A stretch of DNA of 58,788 nucleotides from Kangiellaceae bacterium (GTDB taxonomy: Bacteria > Pseudomonadota > Gammaproteobacteria > Enterobacterales > Kangiellaceae), in the NCBI GenBank assembly GCA_026196875.1, contig JAPHTP010000060.1, forward strand, positions 1 to 58,788, given 5' to 3'. Below, piece by piece: positions 54,883-58,788 of the stretch. The notes under the pieces were generated by a model that had not been told where the DNA came from, did no database searches, and was given only the letters and a program-made list of their open reading frames with translations. A program made the position numbers and the translations under genes. Numbering within the stretch: position 1 is the stretch's first letter; each line of letters opens with the position of its first letter.

Positions 54883-54919
54883 ACGCACACTTTTTCGCAT
54901 GATAGAAGCAAGTGTGCGT
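54883..54919 (+). other. Stem-loop between binding-protein and permease genes
   Basis: ACGCACACTT (54883-54892) and AAGTGTGCGT (54910-54919) form a perfect 10-bp stem with a 17-nt loop. There is no T tract, so it is not a classical terminator. Such hairpins after a binding-protein gene often protect the upstream mRNA from 3' exonucleases and make the binding protein more abundant than its permease. Confidence 0.6.
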
Positions 54920-54936
54920 CAATGGCTTCAACCTAG

Positions 54937-56568
54937 ATGTATCAAAATTTAAGTCGCAAGTGGCTGGTAGTTTGCTGGCTAATTGCTCTCGTCTTAGTCT
55001 CCCCTATAGCGGCACTGGTTTGGCAGTCGTTTGCCGATGACCAAGCTATCTTTAGCCATTTATGGCAAACCGTATTACCGGATTACATTCTAAACTCTAT
55101 CTTAGTCACTTTCGGGGTCATTGTGCTTACCTCTTTAATTGGGATCCCCTGTGCTTGGATTGTTGCCATGTATGATTTTCCCATGCGCAAGACGTTTATC
55201 TGGCTTTTGTTATTGCCTTTAGCCATTCCTTCATATGTAGTCGCCTACGTATACACCGACCTTCTGGAATGTGCCGGTCCTATTCAAAGTTTAATGCGTG
55301 GTTTTCTTGGTATAGAATCTGGCGTTGGGGGATGCCTGTATGAAATTCGCTCAATTGGCAGTGCAATACTAATATTGTCGCTAGTTCTATTTCCCTACAC
55401 CTACTTACTGGCTCGCGCCGCTTTTATGGAACAGTCTGCATCGCTGATTAAAAGTGCCAGAGTAATGGGCTGCAACAGCTGGCAAAGTTTTTACCGGGTT
55501 TCACTACCTCTAGCCCGTCCAGCCATAGTTATTGGGATCACTCTGGTAGCCATGGAAACTTTGGCGGATTTCGCGGTAGTAAAATATTTCGCGGTCTCCA
55601 CACTAACCACAGCCGTTTATGATACCTGGTTGGGTTATGGAGACCTGACAGCTGCGGCGCGTATTTCATCACTAATGTTAGTATTTATATTTATCCTTAT
55701 AGCCATTGAAAAGCTTGGCCACCAAAAGCGAAAGTACTATCAAAAATCGACGGGCCAATCGAATGATGCCAGGAAGCAGCTATCCGGGCGCGAAGCTCTT
55801 ATCGTCTTAAGTTTTTTAATACTAGTATTTACAGCTTCATTTTTGTTCCCGTTTTTAACACTTGCGAAATACGCAATTGAGTACTTTGAGCAATCTTGGA
55901 ACAATCAATTTTTAGAGTATAGTTTTAATAGCCTCTTTGTGGCTATCCTGGTTAGCTTAATCTGTCTGTTTATAGGTCTACTACTCGCCTACTTTAAGCG
56001 CCTATCAGTTGCAAAATCTAGCGCAATTCCGGGAAAACTTTCTAGCACAGGCTATGCGTTACCTGGTACGGTGCTGGCGATCGGAGTACTCGTGCCACTT
56101 ACCCTACTGGATTACAAAATCAACGATATATTCGAATATTTCGAGTTACCTGCCCCAGGTCTCATATTTTCGGGAAGCCTGTTTGCGATAGTTTTTGCTT
56201 ATGTCGTTCGATTTTCAGCGATTTCGGTCGGCGCAATTGAGTCAAGTTTAACTAAGGTATCTCCATCGATTGACATGGTGAGTGCAACAATGGGGATTTC
56301 CCCGCTCAAAAGAATGTTTAAGATCCATTTGCCGTTGGTTAAAAAAGGACTATTAGCAGCAACTACGTTAGTCTTTATTGAGTCGATGAAGGAATTACCG
56401 GCGGCATTGCTGCTGAGGCCATTTGGCTTTGAAACCTTAGCCACACATGTCTATCAATTTGTTTCTGATGAACAGTTAGAACTTGCCGCGCTTTCGGCAA
56501 TAGTGATTGTTTTTGTTGGTCTGATCCCAGTAATATTGTTAAACCGCTTTTTAGAGCAAGGTCGTTAA
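54937..56568 (+). CDS. Ferric iron ABC transporter, permease (FbpB-like)
   Basis: 543-aa inner-membrane protein of two fused permease halves, each with about six membrane segments. Each half has an EAA loop: SASLIKSARVMGCNSWQSFY in the first and SPSIDMVSATMGISPLKRMF in the second, which contact the ATPase. The N-terminal YQNLSRKWLVVCWLIALVLV is TM1. The length and duplicated layout are typical of the FbpB/SfuB/FutB group. It is followed 1 bp after its stop by the ATPase gene. Confidence 0.93.
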   Translation: MYQNLSRKWLVVCWLIALVLVSPIAALVWQSFADDQAIFSHLWQTVLPDYILNSILVTFGVIVLTSLIGIPCAWIVAMYDFPMRKTFIWLLLLPLAIPSYVVAYVYTDLLECAGPIQSLMRGFLGIESGVGGCLYEIRSIGSAILILSLVLFPYTYLLARAAFMEQSASLIKSARVMGCNSWQSFYRVSLPLARPAIVIGITLVAMETLADFAVVKYFAVSTLTTAVYDTWLGYGDLTAAARISSLMLVFIFILIAIEKLGHQKRKYYQKSTGQSNDARKQLSGREALIVLSFLILVFTASFLFPFLTLAKYAIEYFEQSWNNQFLEYSFNSLFVAILVSLICLFIGLLLAYFKRLSVAKSSAIPGKLSSTGYALPGTVLAIGVLVPLTLLDYKINDIFEYFELPAPGLIFSGSLFAIVFAYVVRFSAISVGAIESSLTKVSPSIDMVSATMGISPLKRMFKIHLPLVKKGLLAATTLVFIESMKELPAALLLRPFGFETLATHVYQFVSDEQLELAALSAIVIVFVGLIPVILLNRFLEQGR

Positions 56569-56569
56569 A

Positions 56570-57634
56570 ATGTTAAATCAAGGCAACGATATTAACCAGA
56601 ATACTTATCAGCTTGAAGTTAAAGAGTTATCTTGCCAGTACTCTCAAGAATCAGTTATCAGTGACTTATCTTTGAGGCTTGCCAAAAATGAAATCGTTGC
56701 CTTACTGGGACCGAGCGGGTGCGGCAAAACAACGCTACTCAAATCAGTCGCCGGTTTAATGCCTATTACAAAGGGATCTATAAAAATAGGAGAGAACTTA
56801 GTCAGTGAACAGAATTTTACTTTGCCTAGTGAACAAAGAAAAATAGGAATGATTTTTCAAGATTACGCATTGTTTCCCCACCTCTCTGTTTTTGACAATA
56901 TTGCTTTTGGAATTAAAAATCTTACCAAAGATGAAAGAGCTGTTCGCATAGAGGAAATGTTGGAGCTCGTTAAACTCAGCGGTTTAGCGGAAAGATACCC
57001 TCACGAACTTTCGGGCGGGCAACAGCAAAGAGTGGCGATTGCGCGAGCGCTTGCTTATAAGCCAGATCTATTGTTATTAGACGAACCATTTTCAAATATA
57101 GATAGTCAATCTCGCAGCGCACTTATGCGAGAAATCAGAACCATTTTAAAACAGCAAAATGTCACCGCTATTCTGGTCACCCATAGCAAAGACGAAGCCT
57201 TTATGTTTGCCGATAAAATCGCGGTTTTTGATCAAGGCAAGATTGCACAAGTAGGTAGCGCAAAAGAACTCTACTCACGACCAGCAAACAAATATGTCGC
57301 CGACTTTATTGGAAAAGCCAATTATTTAACTATTCGAAAGCACGCTGATGACGGAGTCGAAACTGACATTGGTTTTATTTCTGCACACACAACAAATCAA
57401 GTTGATATTAATAAAAAGGTGTTAATGTTAAGGCCCGAACAGCTAGTTGTAGCATCGGAAAACTCCAGCCCCCTTACCATTTTAGAAAGATTATTTTGCG
57501 GCTCACACTGGAACTACTTAATTGGGCATTGTGAAGATAAGCAACTGCTGGTCGAAGCCCATACCAACGATGAGTTTGATTTAGGTAGTCGTGTCAATCT
57601 GAACGTGGCAGCACACTCCTTGGTCGCCTTTTGA
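56570..57634 (+). CDS. Ferric iron ABC transporter, ATP-binding protein (FbpC-like)
   Basis: 354 aa. Walker A GPSGCGKT at 47-54, Q-loop FQDYALFPHL, signature LSGGQ at 147-151, Walker B LLLLDEP at 167-173 and the switch His in LVTHSKDEA. A C-terminal TOBE-like domain (~280-350, VLMLRPEQLVV) is typical of iron-type MOI-family ATPases. It starts one base after the permease stop and completes the Fur-regulated operon. A second Fur-like site begins directly after its stop. Confidence 0.95.
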   Translation: MLNQGNDINQNTYQLEVKELSCQYSQESVISDLSLRLAKNEIVALLGPSGCGKTTLLKSVAGLMPITKGSIKIGENLVSEQNFTLPSEQRKIGMIFQDYALFPHLSVFDNIAFGIKNLTKDERAVRIEEMLELVKLSGLAERYPHELSGGQQQRVAIARALAYKPDLLLLDEPFSNIDSQSRSALMREIRTILKQQNVTAILVTHSKDEAFMFADKIAVFDQGKIAQVGSAKELYSRPANKYVADFIGKANYLTIRKHADDGVETDIGFISAHTTNQVDINKKVLMLRPEQLVVASENSSPLTILERLFCGSHWNYLIGHCEDKQLLVEAHTNDEFDLGSRVNLNVAAHSLVAF

Positions 57635-57635
57635 T

Positions 57636-57654
57636 CTAAATCAAAATCATTCTC
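57636..57654. promoter_or_regulatory. Fur box candidate upstream of the DUF4856-type lipoprotein gene
   Basis: CTAAATCAAAATCATTCTC matches about 13 of 19 positions of the Fur consensus, including AATCATTCTC. It lies just after fbpC and about 145 bp before the next ATG, suggesting a second iron-regulated unit. Confidence 0.5.
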
Positions 57655-57797
57655 ATAAAAAACGGTATCTTTCTAGCTTAATTCAATCCACATCATTTGT
57701 TACAGGCACCTTATTGCCTTAAAATTAACTGCAGATGAGATTGATTTGCATTTATATTTGTAATAATATTCGCAAAAACCAATACGATGGAAAAACC

Positions 57798-58788
57798 ATG
57801 AATAAAATAGCCCAGAAGTTATCTCTTTCAACAGTTGCGGCCTCCGTTTTAATCGCACTCTCAGCATGTGGCGGAGGAAGTAGTGACAGCCCAAGCAACC
57901 GCGCCCCTACCGCGATTAATCTATCAGCTAATAGCGTCGCAGAAAATGCACCTGGCGCAACCGTTGGAACCTTATCCGCAACTGACCCAGATACTGGCAA
58001 TACCTTCACTTATACAACCAGCCATGAAGATTTTGAAATCAGCATGGGCTCAACACTTAAGCTAAAAGATGACGTTTCATTCAATTATGAAAAGAACCCA
58101 TCTGCGTCAGTTTCAGTGACAGTAACGGATAACGGTGGACTTTCACACACCCAATCACTCACTGTAAATGTGACAGATGTACTAGATACATATTCATTTG
58201 TAAACGGGGATAACAATTCTACGGTTTCCTACTCTGGGCAAATTACTCGCATGGCTTTGATAGCTGAATTAAATCAATACATCGGCAGCGAGTTACAGGA
58301 CGACCTGATCTCTGGCAGTTTAACTAGTCGCCAAACAGTTATCGATAAGTTAAATTCTTTCTATGAAATCTCTGCTGATGACTACGACTTAAGGGCTGAT
58401 ACCTTTATCATTGATTTTATTGATATGCCATTGCAAACAACATTACGTGACCTTTCCTCTTCACAAAAAGATTTATTGGGCAAAATTGCTGGTAGTGATG
58501 CAGTTGGTCAGCATAAAGATTGGAACAACGGCGCATTCGAAGGATGGGGAGCGGCAGGTTCAACTACCCCTCATGAATTGGTTCAGACCTTCTTCGGAAT
58601 GCTTGGCGATCATGCACAAACTTATATCGACGGTAATACTAGAACTGACTTTAACGGCAATGAAATCACCAAGATCTACTTAACTGCGGACGGTCGCGAC
58701 CTGAAGCAGTTAATCCAAAAATTCCTACTTGGCGCGCTCGCGTTCTCGCAAGGCGTTGACGATTACCTAGATAACGACACAGATTCTA
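57798..58788 (+). CDS. Lipoprotein with cadherin-like repeat and DUF4856-like domain (partial, runs off the right edge)
   Basis: 330 codons are open to the window end. Lipobox LSAC gives lipidated C24, followed by GGG, so outer membrane is likely. Residues ~34-130 form a cadherin-like Ig module (NRAPTAINLSANSVAENAPG, LSATDPDTGN, SVTVTDNGG). From ~135 the sequence (YSFVNGDNNSTVSYSGQITR, KDWNNGAFEGWGAAGSTTPH) resembles DUF4856 lipoproteins, which usually neighbour imelysin-like and di-haem proteins in iron-regulated operons. The neighbouring iron transporter and Fur-like site agree with that. I have not compared databases, so the domain name is from memory. Confidence 0.78.
   Translation, partial: MNKIAQKLSLSTVAASVLIALSACGGGSSDSPSNRAPTAINLSANSVAENAPGATVGTLSATDPDTGNTFTYTTSHEDFEISMGSTLKLKDDVSFNYEKNPSASVSVTVTDNGGLSHTQSLTVNVTDVLDTYSFVNGDNNSTVSYSGQITRMALIAELNQYIGSELQDDLISGSLTSRQTVIDKLNSFYEISADDYDLRADTFIIDFIDMPLQTTLRDLSSSQKDLLGKIAGSDAVGQHKDWNNGAFEGWGAAGSTTPHELVQTFFGMLGDHAQTYIDGNTRTDFNGNEITKIYLTADGRDLKQLIQKFLLGALAFSQGVDDYLDNDTDS

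Overview
The window is a continuous stretch of a low-GC (roughly 40%) chromosome from a marine-type gammaproteobacterium. The lineage call rests on RNase T, MotY, an OMPLA-type PldA, the ppsA/ppsR pair, MnmC, PdxB and Na+-coupled transporters. A Kangiellaceae/Aliikangiella-like organism would fit, but that is an inference from gene content and composition. No tRNA, rRNA, CRISPR array, insertion sequence or prophage was recognised. Both edge genes are cut: rnt on the left and a DUF4856-type lipoprotein on the right.

Layout. 1-11 kb is a nitrate assimilation locus: nasA (minus strand) faces cobA-nirB-nirD-nitrate transporter-PP2C/kinase fusion (plus strand). The 476-bp gap between them holds two outward-facing sigma-54 promoters and two NtrC-type enhancer sites almost exactly midway. 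Next comes a siroheme synthase (CysG) whose methyltransferase half has decayed to a remnant. 12-21 kb has an orphan motY, a secreted S8 protease with a GlyGly-CTERM tail, and a 1564-aa hybrid histidine kinase with propeller repeats. 21-25 kb has the divergent ppsA/ppsR pair.

25-34 kb holds a lipoprotein made of 18-residue DGSG repeats. After it lies a peptide or amino-acid-derivative utilisation region: an MBL hydrolase overlapping NhaC, two tandem exported amidohydrolases (one without its metal ligands), an NSS transporter, and a divergent isoaspartyl peptidase. 34-44 kb is mixed: pldA, a small unknown gene, an SDR, dinB, a PepSY-PhoP/PhoQ-like operon, a YbaK-HDOD fusion and rmuC. 44-50.5 kb has a DRR-repeat small protein, a diguanylate cyclase, pdxB, a LysE-type exporter, folE and mnmC. 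50.5-58.8 kb has an M16 peptidase, a Fur-controlled ferric iron ABC transporter, and the start of a second probably iron-regulated locus.

How the genes work together. The nitrate genes form a full pathway: uptake, nitrate to nitrite (NasA), nitrite to ammonium (NirBD), and siroheme supply (CobA methylation plus the CysG dehydrogenase/ferrochelatase half). The promoter layout suggests that all of it except cysG is switched on together by nitrogen limitation. The most noteworthy observations are the symmetric NtrC/sigma-54 control region, the degenerate CysG half compensated by stand-alone CobA, the kinase/phosphatase fusion inside the nitrate operon, the metal-ligand-less amidohydrolase paralogue, the DGSG repeat lipoprotein, and an identical palindrome placed 41 bp upstream of both ppsA and the M16 peptidase gene.
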